A program made the position numbers and the translations under genes. Source: Sinomonas terrae (GTDB taxonomy: Bacteria; Actinomycetota; Actinomycetes; Actinomycetales; Micrococcaceae). From it: 64,000 nucleotides of DNA. Below the pieces are notes generated by a model that did no database searches, was not told the DNA's origin, and was given only the letters and a program-made list of their open reading frames with translations. The stretch lies in NCBI RefSeq assembly GCF_022539255.1, contig NZ_JAKZBV010000001.1:1860001-1924000 (forward strand). Reading direction: 5' to 3'. This document shows, piece by piece, positions 50,830-59,673 of this stretch; position 1 is the first letter of the stretch, and every line of letters begins with the position of its first letter.

Positions 50830-51884
50830 GCCGGGGCTCCTTGGAAGTCGATGGCGACCTTGCCGACGCGCTCGGGCCTGTCGCGGAGGGTCTTGAATGC
50901 CGCGTCGAGCTCCTCGAACGCGAAGCGGTGGGTGATGAGGCTGCCGCACTCGTCCTGGTGCCGGGCGAGGAGATCCAGGGCGTCTTCCATGAGGTGCAGC
51001 GAGTTGCGGGAGCCGAGGAGATCCAGCTCCTTGACGGGAAGGGTGCGCATGGAGAGGGCGACCTCGCGGTCGCTGATCCCGACGGCGACGACTCGGCCCG
51101 CGGGGGCGACAAGGTCGATGGCTGTGGACAGCGAGGCCGGCGCGCCGGTGGCGTCGATGACCAGCGAGGGGCCTTGGCCCTGCGTCCAGTCCTCGAGCCA
51201 TCGGCGCTGGTCGTCCGATGGGAAGCCGGGCGCGACTGTGAGCGTTCCGGTCGCTCCCAGCGCGGCGGCGAGTCCGAGGCGCTCGGCGTCAGTGTCGAGG
51301 ACGACGGCGTCGCAGCCCCGGTCCTTGAGGCACAGGAGCGCGAGCAGCCCGATGGGCCCGGCACCGCTGACGACCACCCGTTCGCCGGTCGCCGCCCGCC
51401 CCCGCGTGACGGCCTGGAGCGCGATCGACAGGGGCTCCCAGAGCGGGGCGAGGTCGGCGGGCAGGCCGTCGGGGAGGCGGCGCGTGCGCTCGAGGGGGAC
51501 GAGGAGGTATTCGGCGAGGGCGCCGTCCTCTCCGTAGCAGCCGTAGACGCTCATGTGCGCGCAGGCGTTCGGCCGGTCGATCGAGCACGCGTAGCAGCGC
51601 CCGCAGGAGGCGACAGGGGAGACGACGACGTCGTCTCCGACGGCGAGCGCGCCTCCATCGTCGTCGGGGTGCAGGCCGACAATGGTGGCGGAGAATTCGT
51701 GCCCCTGGACGATGGGCAGCTCCGTCGCGTAGTCGTCCTCCCAGATGTGCAGGTCTGTCCCGCACAGCGTCACGCAGCGCACGCGCACGACGGCGTGGCC
51801 CGGCTCCGGTGCGGGGATGGGCGCTTCGGCGTAGTCGATGGTCTCGGCCGCGATGGTCCGCGCGACGCGCATGCTCCCGCTCAC
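50826..51884 (-). CDS. zinc-dependent alcohol dehydrogenase (MDR family)
   Basis: 352 residues. Catalytic zinc ligands are seen in TLCGTDLHIWEDD (Cys) and VQGHEFSATIVG (His-Glu); four structural-zinc Cys lie in SCGRCYACSIDRPNACA; the Rossmann motif is VVSGAGPIGLLALL. It oxidises a secondary alcohol with NAD(P). GTG 51884 overlaps the stop of the YciI-like gene (GTGA), so the three reverse-strand genes form an operon under the LysR-divergent promoter. Confidence 0.9.
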   Translation of the reverse strand: MSGSMRVARTIAAETIDYAEAPIPAPEPGHAVVRVRCVTLCGTDLHIWEDDYATELPIVQGHEFSATIVGLHPDDDGGALAVGDDVVVSPVASCGRCYACSIDRPNACAHMSVYGCYGEDGALAEYLLVPLERTRRLPDGLPADLAPLWEPLSIALQAVTRGRAATGERVVVSGAGPIGLLALLCLKDRGCDAVVLDTDAERLGLAAALGATGTLTVAPGFPSDDQRRWLEDWTQGQGPSLVIDATGAPASLSTAIDLVAPAGRVVAVGISDREVALSMRTLPVKELDLLGSRNSLHLMEDALDLLARHQDECGSLITHRFAFEELDAAFKTLRDRPERVGKVAIDFQGAPA

Positions 51885-52177
51885 GCCGTGACCGCCGCGA
51901 GCCGGTCGGCGCCGAAGAAGACGTTCCACGCTGTGATGTCGCGGCGGGCGATCAGGCCTTCCCGATGGAACGGGTCCCCGTCAAGGACGCCAGCCACCTG
52001 CTCGGCGCTCTCACCCGCGAGGACCAGCAGGGCCCGCGCGCCGCCGTCAACGGGTCCGGAGACCAGGAGGCGCCTCTCTTCGTGGAGGCCGGCTAGGAAC
52101 CGGACGTGTTCGGGGCGATGCTGATCCCGCCGCTCTGAGCTGTCGGTGTACTCGTAAGTGACGGCGAAGTAGGCCAT
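51881..52177 (-). CDS. YciI-like protein
   Basis: 98 residues of the YciI/dimeric alpha-beta barrel fold: MAYFAVTYEYTD strand, RPEHVRFLAGLHEERRLLVS with the conserved His, LLVLAGESAEQVAGVLDGDP and a final ITAWNVFFGA strand. Some members help lactone or chlorinated-ring catabolism; many have no known role. It is the first gene of the three-gene operon divergent from lysR. Confidence 0.85.
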   Translation of the reverse strand: MAYFAVTYEYTDSSERRDQHRPEHVRFLAGLHEERRLLVSGPVDGGARALLVLAGESAEQVAGVLDGDPFHREGLIARRDITAWNVFFGADRLAAVTA

Positions 52178-52250
52178 GGAGGGGCTCCTCATCGTGGACG
52201 ATCGGTTGATCGCTCCAGCCTGTGGCTGTTTCCGCCTGCTCGGGGGAGGG

Positions 52251-52267
52251 ATCCCATTGGATGGGAT
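52251..52267. promoter_or_regulatory. candidate LysR-type binding site
   Basis: ATCCCAT (52251-52257) and ATGGGAT (52261-52267) are perfect inverted arms around TGG, between the divergent YciI-like and LysR genes. LysR proteins typically bind interrupted dyads of the T-N11-A kind at such positions and control both directions. Confidence 0.55.
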
Positions 52268-52322
52268 GGGTGCCCGGTGGTCTCCAGGTGTCGTAGGCGT
52301 GGTGGGATGCTTGAATATCCGG

Positions 52323-53216
52323 ATGGAGGTCAGGTGGCTTGAGGCGTTCGTGGCCGTCGCGGAGGAGTTGCACTTCGGGCGCGCGGCGACCCGGCTGCAC
52401 ATGGCGCAGTCGCCCTTGAGCCAGACGGTCCGCAAGCTCGAGAAGGACATCGGGGTCCCGCTGTTCGAGCGCAACACCCGAAGCGTGGCCCTGACGGCGG
52501 CGGGCCGTTCGTTGCTCCCGCATGCCTACCGTGCGCTGGAGGAGCTCGAGGTTGCCCGGCAGGCAGCCCACGCCTCTGTCGGCACCGTGTATGGACACCT
52601 GACCATCGGGTTCACCGGCGCCATCAACCATCGAACGCTGCCGGTCCTCACGCGGGTGCTGCGCCGCCGCTTCCCGGACATCGCGCTCTCGCTGCAGGGG
52701 CGCGTGGTCACCGGCGACGCCGTCGCCCAGCTCCAGCAGGGCACCCTCGACCTCGCGTTCGTCGGCCTACCGCTCGACCCGTCCCCACTCGAATCCCGGC
52801 TCATCGCCCGAGAGCCGCTCGGCGCCGTCGTGCCCGTCGACCACCCGCTGGCCAACAGCGTCCGCCTCGATCTCGGCGCCCTCCGCGACGAGGACTTCAT
52901 CGCGATGCCGGCAGGGCGCGGCTCCGACCTCGAGCGGACGACGACGGCGGCCTGCGTCGCCGCCGGGTTCCGGCCCCGCGTCGTCCAGGAGATCGGCGAC
53001 CCGTTCATGATCCTCACGCTCGTGGCAGCAGGGGTCGGAGTGAGCCTCGTGAGCGAGGGAATGTCGGAGATCCTGCCCCACGGTGCCGTCTACGTCCCGC
53101 TCGCCGACCCCCAGCCGTACCTGCGCCACGGCCTGGCCTGGTCGCCGTCGAACCCCTCGAAGGTGCTCCGGGTCGTGCTCGACGTCGCCTCGGAGGTGCT
53201 GCCGACTCCCAGCTAG
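52323..53216 (+). CDS. LysR-family regulator
   Basis: 297 residues beginning MEVRWLEAFVAVAEELHFGR, with the helix-turn-helix AATRLHMAQSPLSQTVRKLE and FERNTRSVALTAAG, then the two-lobed effector domain (IGFTGAINHRTLPVLTRVLR, GTLDLAFVGLPL). This is the BenM/CatM-like branch that usually senses aromatic or alicyclic acids. ATG 52323 gives the standard family start. It is divergent from the reductive operon and 133 bases upstream of the transporter operon, so it probably activates both. Confidence 0.92.
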   Translation: MEVRWLEAFVAVAEELHFGRAATRLHMAQSPLSQTVRKLEKDIGVPLFERNTRSVALTAAGRSLLPHAYRALEELEVARQAAHASVGTVYGHLTIGFTGAINHRTLPVLTRVLRRRFPDIALSLQGRVVTGDAVAQLQQGTLDLAFVGLPLDPSPLESRLIAREPLGAVVPVDHPLANSVRLDLGALRDEDFIAMPAGRGSDLERTTTAACVAAGFRPRVVQEIGDPFMILTLVAAGVGVSLVSEGMSEILPHGAVYVPLADPQPYLRHGLAWSPSNPSKVLRVVLDVASEVLPTPS

Positions 53217-53231
53217 ACCCGGACCTGGCCG

Positions 53232-53252
53232 ATTGTGCGCGAAACGCACAAT
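53232..53252. promoter_or_regulatory. inverted repeat ATTGTGCG-N5-CGCACAAT before the transporter operon
   Basis: Eight-base arms at 53232-53239 and 53245-53252 are perfect inverted copies around CGAAA. It follows the lysR stop by 15 bases and precedes the transporter start by 97 bases. It may be an operator (LysR or IclR) or a terminator of lysR; the lack of a G+C-rich stem favours an operator. Confidence 0.5.
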
Positions 53253-53349
53253 ATGCCAGACCGAATAGGTGTTGGACCTGACACAATCGCCGGGTTGATG
53301 CTGGATGAGCCGGTCGGATCGTGACCGGCGTCACCCCGAAGGGAGCATC

Positions 53350-54714
53350 ATGTCAGCGTCGACATCCACCGCCTCCCGCAGGCCGCGGAACAATGCGCGG
53401 ATTGCGGCCATCTCAGGATTCCTCGGCAGCACGCTCGAATACTACGACTTCTTCATCTTCGGCTCGGCCGCTGCCCTGTTCTTCGGCAGGCTGTTCTTCC
53501 CCGACACGGGCGCGGCAGGAACGCTCCTGTCCTTCGCGACGCTCGGCGTGGCCTACATCGCCCGGCCTCTCGGCGCCGTCGTCTGGGGCCATTTCGGGGA
53601 CCGGCTCGGGCGCAAGAACGTCCTCGTGCTCACGCTCGTGCTCATGGGCGCCTCGACATTCCTGGTCGGCTGCCTCCCGACCTACGCGGTCGCAGGCGGG
53701 TTCGCCCCGATCGCCCTCGTGGCGCTGCGCCTCGTCCAGGGGATCTCCGCGGGCGGCGAGTCGCCCGGGTCGAGCTCGCTCACGCTCGAGCACGCCCCCG
53801 AGGGCCTGCGCGCGTTCTACACGAGCTTCACGATGAGCGGGATCCAGTTCGGCATCGTCATCTCGAGCCTGGTGTTCATCCCAGTGACGATGCTGCCCCA
53901 GGGCCAGCTCCTGAGCTGGGGCTGGCGGGTGCCGTTCCTGGCGAGCGCCCTCGTCACCTTCGTGGCCTACTACCTGCGCCGTCGACTCGAGGAACCTGAG
54001 GTGTTCGAGGAGATCAAGGACGACGCGAAGACCGCTGCCGTGCCCCTGTTCGACCTCCTGCGCTACGACTTCCCGAACGTCGTCCGCGTGACCCTCTGCG
54101 CGCTCGTGACGATGGTGAACACGGTCTTCACGGTGTTCGCCCTGACCTACGCGACCGAGGTCGTGAAGCTCAGCAAGCCCATGATGCTCGTCGTCATCGC
54201 TGTCGCGAACGTCGTCACCGTCCTCACCCAGCCGCTCTTCGCGCGCCTCGCGGACAGGATCGGCCGCAAGCCGGTGTTCATCACCGGGACCGTGGGCAGC
54301 GCCGTGCTCGTCTTCGCCTTCTTCGCAGCGCTCTCCACCCAGAGCTGGCCGCTCATCTTCGCCACGGCGATCGCCCTGACCGGGGTCGCCTACGCGATGC
54401 CCAACGGCGTCTACCCGGCCTACTTCCCCGAGCTCTTCCCGGCGCGCACCCGGTACTCCGGCATGGCGGTCAGCCTCATGCTCGGCCTGCTCGTGGCCGG
54501 CTTCACCCCGGCCATCGGCACCGCGCTCACCGCCGGCAACCCCGCGAACTGGGGTCCGGTGGCCTGGATGACGGTCATCTTCTGCGGCATCGCGGCCGTC
54601 TCAGCGCTCACGGCGCGCGAGACGTTCCGCGTGCCAAAGGACGAACTCGGCCTGAAGCGCAGCGTCAGGGGATCGGTCGAGGCCGCGGCTGCGAACACCT
54701 CTGCCGCGCTGTGA
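53350..54714 (+). CDS. MFS transporter, metabolite:H+ symporter (MHS, ShiA-like)
   Basis: 454 residues, about 12 helices. The MHS features are clear: GFLGSTLEYYDFFIFGSAAA in helix 1, GHFGDRLGRKNVL in loop 2-3 and LVQGISAGGESPGSSSL in helix 4. The group includes the shikimate permease and carriers of other organic acids, and the next gene is shikimate-dehydrogenase-like. It should import the acid that this operon degrades. ATG 53350 follows GAAGGGAGC; the stop overlaps the next start. Confidence 0.92.
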   Translation: MSASTSTASRRPRNNARIAAISGFLGSTLEYYDFFIFGSAAALFFGRLFFPDTGAAGTLLSFATLGVAYIARPLGAVVWGHFGDRLGRKNVLVLTLVLMGASTFLVGCLPTYAVAGGFAPIALVALRLVQGISAGGESPGSSSLTLEHAPEGLRAFYTSFTMSGIQFGIVISSLVFIPVTMLPQGQLLSWGWRVPFLASALVTFVAYYLRRRLEEPEVFEEIKDDAKTAAVPLFDLLRYDFPNVVRVTLCALVTMVNTVFTVFALTYATEVVKLSKPMMLVVIAVANVVTVLTQPLFARLADRIGRKPVFITGTVGSAVLVFAFFAALSTQSWPLIFATAIALTGVAYAMPNGVYPAYFPELFPARTRYSGMAVSLMLGLLVAGFTPAIGTALTAGNPANWGPVAWMTVIFCGIAAVSALTARETFRVPKDELGLKRSVRGSVEAAAANTSAAL

Positions 54715-55607
54715 GCACCGACAGACACGAGCGCGCGCACCTCGTCGGGCTCATCGGTTCCGGTATCGGCGGCTCCCTGAGCCCCCTGCTGCACGAGCAC
54801 GAGGCCGCCGCCCAGGGCCTGCGCTACGCCTACCGGACGCTTGACCTCGAGGAGCTCGGCCTTCAGCCTGCGGACGCGGGCCAGCTCGCTCGGCAAGCGG
54901 TCCGCCTCGGCTTCACCGGCCTGAACGTGACGCACCCGTGCAAGCTCACCGTCCTCGACGGGCTCGACGAGCTCTCCCGGGAGGCGCAGGCGCTCGGCGC
55001 GGTCAACACCGTCGTGGTCGAGGGGGATCGGCTGATCGGGCACAACACGGACCATTCCGGGTTCGGAGCCGCGCTGCGCGCTGGCCTTCCTGGACTGGCT
55101 GCAGACCCTGCTCGGCTGGGCACTGTCGTCCTCATCGGGGCAGGCGGGGCCGGGGCCGCCGTCGCCCACGCGCTCGTGGCCGCCGGCGCCGGGACGCTCC
55201 TCGTGGCCGACGCCGACGCCGCCCGGGCGGAGGCGCTCGCCCAGAGCATGGGCCGACGGGGCGGCGGCGGGACCATCGCGGCGATCCCGGTCGAGGACGT
55301 CCCCGATCGCCTCTCGGAGGCGGACGGCATCGTGAACGCGACCCCCGTCGGGATGGTCGGGCACCGGGGCACCCCTTTCGACGTCGGCGCCCTCGCGCCG
55401 CGGCACTGGGTCGCCGACGTGATCTACCGACCGCTGGAGACGCAGCTGGTCAAGGCCGCGCGCGCCACCGGGTGCTCCGTGCTCGACGGCGGGTGGATGG
55501 CAAGTGCCCAGGCCGCCGACTCGTTCGAGCTCTTCACGGGCCTCGCCCCTGACCGGGCCCGGATGCGCGAGGACTTCCTCGGGCTTGCCGCCTACCACAA
55601 CAACTGA
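54711..55607 (+). CDS. shikimate/quinate dehydrogenase-like enzyme
   Basis: 298 residues. Substrate-site motifs are present: LIGSGIGGSLSPLLHEHEA, the catalytic Lys in LNVTHPCKLTVL, catalytic Asp in HNTDHSGFGAAL, and the nucleotide loop LIGAGGAGAAVAHAL, with ALGAVNTVV between. The family oxidises shikimate or quinate with NAD(P). The coupled MHS transporter argues for a catabolic role rather than the biosynthetic AroE. GTG 54711 overlaps the transporter stop (GTGA). Confidence 0.9.
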   Translation: MSTDRHERAHLVGLIGSGIGGSLSPLLHEHEAAAQGLRYAYRTLDLEELGLQPADAGQLARQAVRLGFTGLNVTHPCKLTVLDGLDELSREAQALGAVNTVVVEGDRLIGHNTDHSGFGAALRAGLPGLAADPARLGTVVLIGAGGAGAAVAHALVAAGAGTLLVADADAARAEALAQSMGRRGGGGTIAAIPVEDVPDRLSEADGIVNATPVGMVGHRGTPFDVGALAPRHWVADVIYRPLETQLVKAARATGCSVLDGGWMASAQAADSFELFTGLAPDRARMREDFLGLAAYHNN

Positions 55608-55632
55608 ACCACCGACAGAAACCCGAAAGGCA

Positions 55633-56727
55633 ATGATGACCACCCCCACCTACCGCGCCGGCCGCACCTATCGTGTTGGGATTGTGGGCTGCGGTGCGAT
55701 CAGCCGGAACCACCTCGAGGCCTTCACCGCCATCCCGGAAGCCCGCGTCGTCGCGGTGTGCGACGTCGATGCGGCCCGGGCCCAAGAGACCGCCGAGCGC
55801 TGGGGCATCGAGCACGCCTACGACTCGGCTGCGGAACTGCTGTCCTCTGGGGTCGACATCGTCTCGGTCTGCACACCGCACCCCACCCACGAGCAGGTGG
55901 TCCTCGCTGCAGCCGCCGCCGGCGTCCACGTGCTGTGCGAGAAGCCCATCGCTGTCGACCTTGCCTCCGCCGAGCGCATGACGGCCGCCTGCGACGAGGC
56001 CGGCGTCAGGCTCGGCGTGCTGTTCCAGCGCCGGTTCTGGCCGGCCGCGCAGCGCCTCCGGGCCGCGATCGAGGACGGCACGCTGGGCCGCCCGATCCTG
56101 GGCCACGCGTCGGTGCTGCTGCACCGCGACCCCGGCTACTACAGCGCATGGAGGGGAACGTGGGCGAGCGACGGCGGGGGCGTGCTGATGAGCCAGGCCA
56201 TCCACCACATCGACCTCCTCCAATGGCTCATGGGCGAGGCCGTCGAAGTCCACGGGCACATCGGCACGTTCAGGCACAGCATCGAAGTCGAGGACACCGC
56301 GGCGGCCGTGATCAGGTTCGCCTCCGGGGCCATGGCGACGATCTCGGCCACGACGGCGGCCAGCACGAACCTGGGCGAAACGGTGCGGATCACGGGCGAG
56401 ACGGGGGCGACCGCGGAGCTGACCGAGTTCCCGGAGGGGACCGACGGACGGATCACGCTCTGGGCCGCCGGCGGATCCATCGACAGCGAGCCGGTCCACC
56501 CGGAGGGCCTGGAGCCGAACGTGGACCTCTCGGCCATCAACGGCCAGCTCATCCCGCACCACACCTCCCAGGTCCGCGACTTCGTCGCCGCCCTGACGGA
56601 GGGTCGGGAGCCTGCGATTACCGGCCGCGACGCAACGGCGGCCCTGCGGATCGTGCTGGCCGTGTACGAGTCATCGCGCACCGGCCAGCCAGTGCGCCTC
56701 GAAGGCCTGCTTGCGAACCAGAAGTAA
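55633..56727 (+). CDS. Gfo/Idh/MocA-family oxidoreductase
   Basis: 364 residues. VGIVGCGAISRNHLEAF forms the Rossmann loop, HVLCEKPIAVDL holds the EKP Lys, and LMSQAIHHIDLLQWLMG supplies the catalytic-site His and Asp. It oxidises or reduces a hydroxyl group on a polyol ring or sugar. Second enzyme of the operon, 25 bases after the shikimate-dehydrogenase-like gene; AAAGGCA precedes ATG 55633. Confidence 0.9.
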   Translation: MMTTPTYRAGRTYRVGIVGCGAISRNHLEAFTAIPEARVVAVCDVDAARAQETAERWGIEHAYDSAAELLSSGVDIVSVCTPHPTHEQVVLAAAAAGVHVLCEKPIAVDLASAERMTAACDEAGVRLGVLFQRRFWPAAQRLRAAIEDGTLGRPILGHASVLLHRDPGYYSAWRGTWASDGGGVLMSQAIHHIDLLQWLMGEAVEVHGHIGTFRHSIEVEDTAAAVIRFASGAMATISATTAASTNLGETVRITGETGATAELTEFPEGTDGRITLWAAGGSIDSEPVHPEGLEPNVDLSAINGQLIPHHTSQVRDFVAALTEGREPAITGRDATAALRIVLAVYESSRTGQPVRLEGLLANQK

Positions 56728-56737
56728 GGATTCGGCG

Positions 56738-56782
56738 ATGAACCCAGCCACGATGAACCCAGCCACGATGAACCCAGCCAAG
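56738..56782 (+). repeat. three tandem 15-bp repeats at the start of the flavoprotein gene
   Basis: The unit ATGAACCCAGCCACG occurs at 56738, 56753 and 56768, the last differing only at its final bases. Each copy supplies an in-frame ATG. Slippage could change the copy number without changing the frame, altering the length of the leader peptide and possibly initiation. Confidence 0.85.
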
Positions 56783-58801
56783 AGCCAGCTCACCCTCGGC
56801 CGCAACGGCCGCCCGCAGCGCACGCTCCGCAACCGCCTCGTCAGCTCGCCCATGGAGCGCAACTACGGCACCCCCGACGGGCGCATGACAGCCCAGTACG
56901 CGGATTACCTCACGACCCGCGCCCGCGCCGGCCTGGCCGTCGTCACGACCGAGGCGACCTACGTCCGCCCCGACGGGAAGGGCCGCACGCACCAGCTCGG
57001 CCTGCACGACGACGCCGTCGTCCCAGGCCTTCGGGCGCTCACGGACGCGGTCCACGCAGCGGGCGCCCTGGCCGCCGTCGAGATCAACCACGGCGGCCGC
57101 ACCGCCCAGTCGGCCGTCACCGGCCTGCCCAACGTCGCGCCCTCGCCCGTGCCGTGCGAAATCGCCGGCGGCGAGATGCCGCGCGAGCTGACCACCGCAC
57201 AGTGCCACGAGCTCGCCGAGGCCTTCGCCGCGGCCGCCCGCCGCGCCGTCGCCGCGGGCTTCGATGTCATCAGCATCCACGGCGGCCACGGCTACCTCGT
57301 GCACCAGTTCATGTCCCCCCGCACCAATCTGCGCACCGACAAGTTCGGCGCGCGCGAGGCCTTCCCGAACCTCGTGATCGACGCCGTGCGCGCCGCCGTC
57401 CCGGGGGCGCTCGTGGGGATGCGCCTGTCCATGGTCGAGGGCTGCGAAGGCGGGCTCGACGCCGACCAGACCCTCGACGTCGTCGGCCGCCTGCACCTGG
57501 AGGCGCTCGACTTCCTGGACCTCTCCGCCGGCAGCTACGAGGCAGGCGAATGGATCGTGCAGTCGGGGGAGTGGAAGCCGGGGGTCCTGGCCGACTACGC
57601 GCGCCCCTACCGCCGATTCGGCCTGCCGCTCGGCCTGGCAGGGCGGCTGAACTCGCCGGAGGCAATCGCACGGGTGCTGGGGGAGGGCGTGTGTGACTTC
57701 GTCTCCCTCGGACGCGCCGTCCATGCGGATCCCGGCTTCGTCCGCGGGGTCTTGGACGGCGCAGACTACCGGCCCTGCATCGCCTGCAACGTGTGCATCG
57801 ACAACCTCGGCCTCGGCCAAGTCACATGCACCGTCAACCCGGCTGTGGGACGTTCGCGGATCCCGATGCCCACACGGACGGTCCGTTCCCGGGTGCTCGC
57901 TGTGGGTGCTGGCCCCGCGGGACTCACCGCTGCCCGGGAGCTCGCCCTCGCAGGCGCCCGGGTGATACTGCTCGACGCCGCGCCGGACCTTGGCGGCCAG
58001 TTCCGGCTCGCCGCCGGCATGAGGTCGACGCCGGACTTCCACCGGTTCCTCGACTGGTCTCGTTCAGAGCTGAAGAGGCTCGGTGTCGAGCTCCGGCTCG
58101 GTGCCGTCGTCGATCTTGGCGACTTCGCCCAGCTTGCACGTGACGAGGACGCGGACGGCATCATCCTCGCCACCGGCGGGACTCTGCCTGGACCGGGCTT
58201 CCGGGCGTCGGGGCGGGGAGCGGACGACGGCGTCATGGACGTGCGCAGCTGGCTCGCCGACCGTCCTGGCCTCCAGGGCGGTGAGGGCCTGCCCGAGGCT
58301 GTGACCATCTGGGGCGCCGACTCGGTGGCCATGTCCGTCGCGGACACGCTCGCCTCCCTCGGCACCCGGGTGCTGCTCGTCGGGCCAGAACCCGTCCTGG
58401 CGCCCGAATCCGGGCGGAGGGCCAAGATCCTCGCCGTCCCGCGCCTCGAAGCTGACCCGAAGGTGACCATCCGTCTGGACTCGCGCATCGTCGAAGCGGA
58501 CGCGACCCGCGTCCGACTCGTGGGGCCCAACGGCGAGCAATGGCTCGACGCACCCGGCCCGATCCTCGTCTCCCGCAGCGTCGAACCGCTCAGCGCGTCC
58601 GTGGACCCCGAGGGCCGAGAGGCCGCGCTCTCGGTCAAGGCCGGAGTGCCGGTCGTGCTCGCGGGGACGATCGTCGAGCAGCTGCCGGCGACGGCATCGA
58701 ACGCCATCAAGAGCGGCCACGACTCCGCACAGCGTCTTGCCGCCCAGCTCGCGTCATCGGTCCCGGCACCCGATGCCCACCTCGAGGAGGCCCTCGCTTG
58801 A
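56738..58801 (+). CDS. enoate-reductase-like FMN/4Fe-4S/FAD oxidoreductase (2,4-dienoyl-CoA reductase type)
   Basis: 687 residues. The N-terminal TIM barrel is of the old-yellow-enzyme type (NRLVSSPMERNYGTPDG, VEINHGGRTAQ, SIHGGHGYLVHQFMSPR). Four Cys for a 4Fe-4S cluster lie in CIACNVCIDNLGLGQVTC. A FAD/NAD(P)-binding half follows (VLAVGAGPAGLTAARELA). This layout reduces, or oxidises in reverse, a C=C bond conjugated to a carbonyl. The N-terminus is a tandem MNPAT-MNPAT-MNPAK repeat from three 15-base DNA repeats; only the first ATG (56738) has a ribosome site. Substrate unknown. Confidence 0.88.
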   Translation: MNPATMNPATMNPAKSQLTLGRNGRPQRTLRNRLVSSPMERNYGTPDGRMTAQYADYLTTRARAGLAVVTTEATYVRPDGKGRTHQLGLHDDAVVPGLRALTDAVHAAGALAAVEINHGGRTAQSAVTGLPNVAPSPVPCEIAGGEMPRELTTAQCHELAEAFAAAARRAVAAGFDVISIHGGHGYLVHQFMSPRTNLRTDKFGAREAFPNLVIDAVRAAVPGALVGMRLSMVEGCEGGLDADQTLDVVGRLHLEALDFLDLSAGSYEAGEWIVQSGEWKPGVLADYARPYRRFGLPLGLAGRLNSPEAIARVLGEGVCDFVSLGRAVHADPGFVRGVLDGADYRPCIACNVCIDNLGLGQVTCTVNPAVGRSRIPMPTRTVRSRVLAVGAGPAGLTAARELALAGARVILLDAAPDLGGQFRLAAGMRSTPDFHRFLDWSRSELKRLGVELRLGAVVDLGDFAQLARDEDADGIILATGGTLPGPGFRASGRGADDGVMDVRSWLADRPGLQGGEGLPEAVTIWGADSVAMSVADTLASLGTRVLLVGPEPVLAPESGRRAKILAVPRLEADPKVTIRLDSRIVEADATRVRLVGPNGEQWLDAPGPILVSRSVEPLSASVDPEGREAALSVKAGVPVVLAGTIVEQLPATASNAIKSGHDSAQRLAAQLASSVPAPDAHLEEALA

Positions 58802-59673
58802 ACCAGCACCCATCCGCTCCGGCGCGGCCTCTTGGGCTCGCCGCGCTCTCGCTTCTCGAGACGCCCCCGCCCGAGCTCGTCGCCGCCGCAGCCGAGGCTG
58901 GCTTCGACTTCGTCGGCCTCCGCGTCCGGTCCGTCACCGACGCCGAACGGCCCTACCACCTCCAGCCCGGATCGCCCCTGCTCGCCGAGACCCTGCACCG
59001 CCTCCGGGACACGGGCCTGAGGGTGCGGGACATCGAGTTCCTGCTCCTCGACGGGGCAGGGCCGCAGGGCGCCGGGCAGCGCGAGGCATGGCTGCGGATG
59101 CTCGAGGCGGGGCAGGCGCTTGGTGCCCACACCGTGACCGTGGCCGGGGCAGATTCGGACCCGGTGCGCTTCGCCGACAGCCTCGCCCAGATCTCCGAGG
59201 ACGCACGGGACTTCGGCATCACGCCCACGCTCGAACCGATCTCCTACCAGCGGATCAACTCCCTGCCCTCGGCCGAAGCCGCCGCACGCGCCGCAGGGGT
59301 ACAGATCGTCGTGGACACCCTGCACTTCAGGCGCTTTGGCGGCACGCTCGCGGAGCTGGCGGCGGTCGCGGACCTGGTGCCCATGCTCCAGCTCTGCGAC
59401 GGCCCAGCCCAGGGGCCTGCCGACCGCGAGGGGCTCGTGCACGAGTCCCGTGCCGACCGCCTCCCACCCGGGTACGGCGGCTTCCGGCTCGCCGAGATCG
59501 TCGACGCCCTGCCCTCGGCGCTCCCGGTGAGCGTCGAAGTGCCCTCGCCCGCCGCCGTCGGACGCCTCGGAGTACCCGGGTGGGCCCGCCGCCTCAAAGC
59601 CGCCGCCGACCGAGTCCTCGCCGACGCCGCAGCCCTTCACCAAGACCCCGTCCCGAATGGAGCACCCTCATGA
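58798..59673 (+). CDS. TIM-barrel sugar-phosphate isomerase/dehydratase-like protein
   Basis: 291 residues of the xylose-isomerase-like TIM-barrel superfamily: GLAALSLLETPPPELVAAAA at the N-terminus, then FGITPTLEPISYQRINSLP (metal Glu), VQIVVDTLHFRRFGGT (Asp/His), MLQLCDGPAQGP (Asp) and PVSVEVPSPAAV (Glu). The superfamily includes 3-dehydroshikimate dehydratase, which makes protocatechuate, and that role fits the neighbours, but no specific motif proves it. TTG 58798 overlaps the preceding stop (TTGA) and has GAGGAGG upstream. Confidence 0.82.
   Translation: MNQHPSAPARPLGLAALSLLETPPPELVAAAAEAGFDFVGLRVRSVTDAERPYHLQPGSPLLAETLHRLRDTGLRVRDIEFLLLDGAGPQGAGQREAWLRMLEAGQALGAHTVTVAGADSDPVRFADSLAQISEDARDFGITPTLEPISYQRINSLPSAEAAARAAGVQIVVDTLHFRRFGGTLAELAAVADLVPMLQLCDGPAQGPADREGLVHESRADRLPPGYGGFRLAEIVDALPSALPVSVEVPSPAAVGRLGVPGWARRLKAAADRVLADAAALHQDPVPNGAPS

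Noticed and set aside
56618..59643. Long reverse-strand frames opposite the flavoprotein and TIM-barrel genes
   Set aside because: Shadow frames with no motifs; the forward genes have overlapping starts, Fe-S cysteines and FAD motifs.
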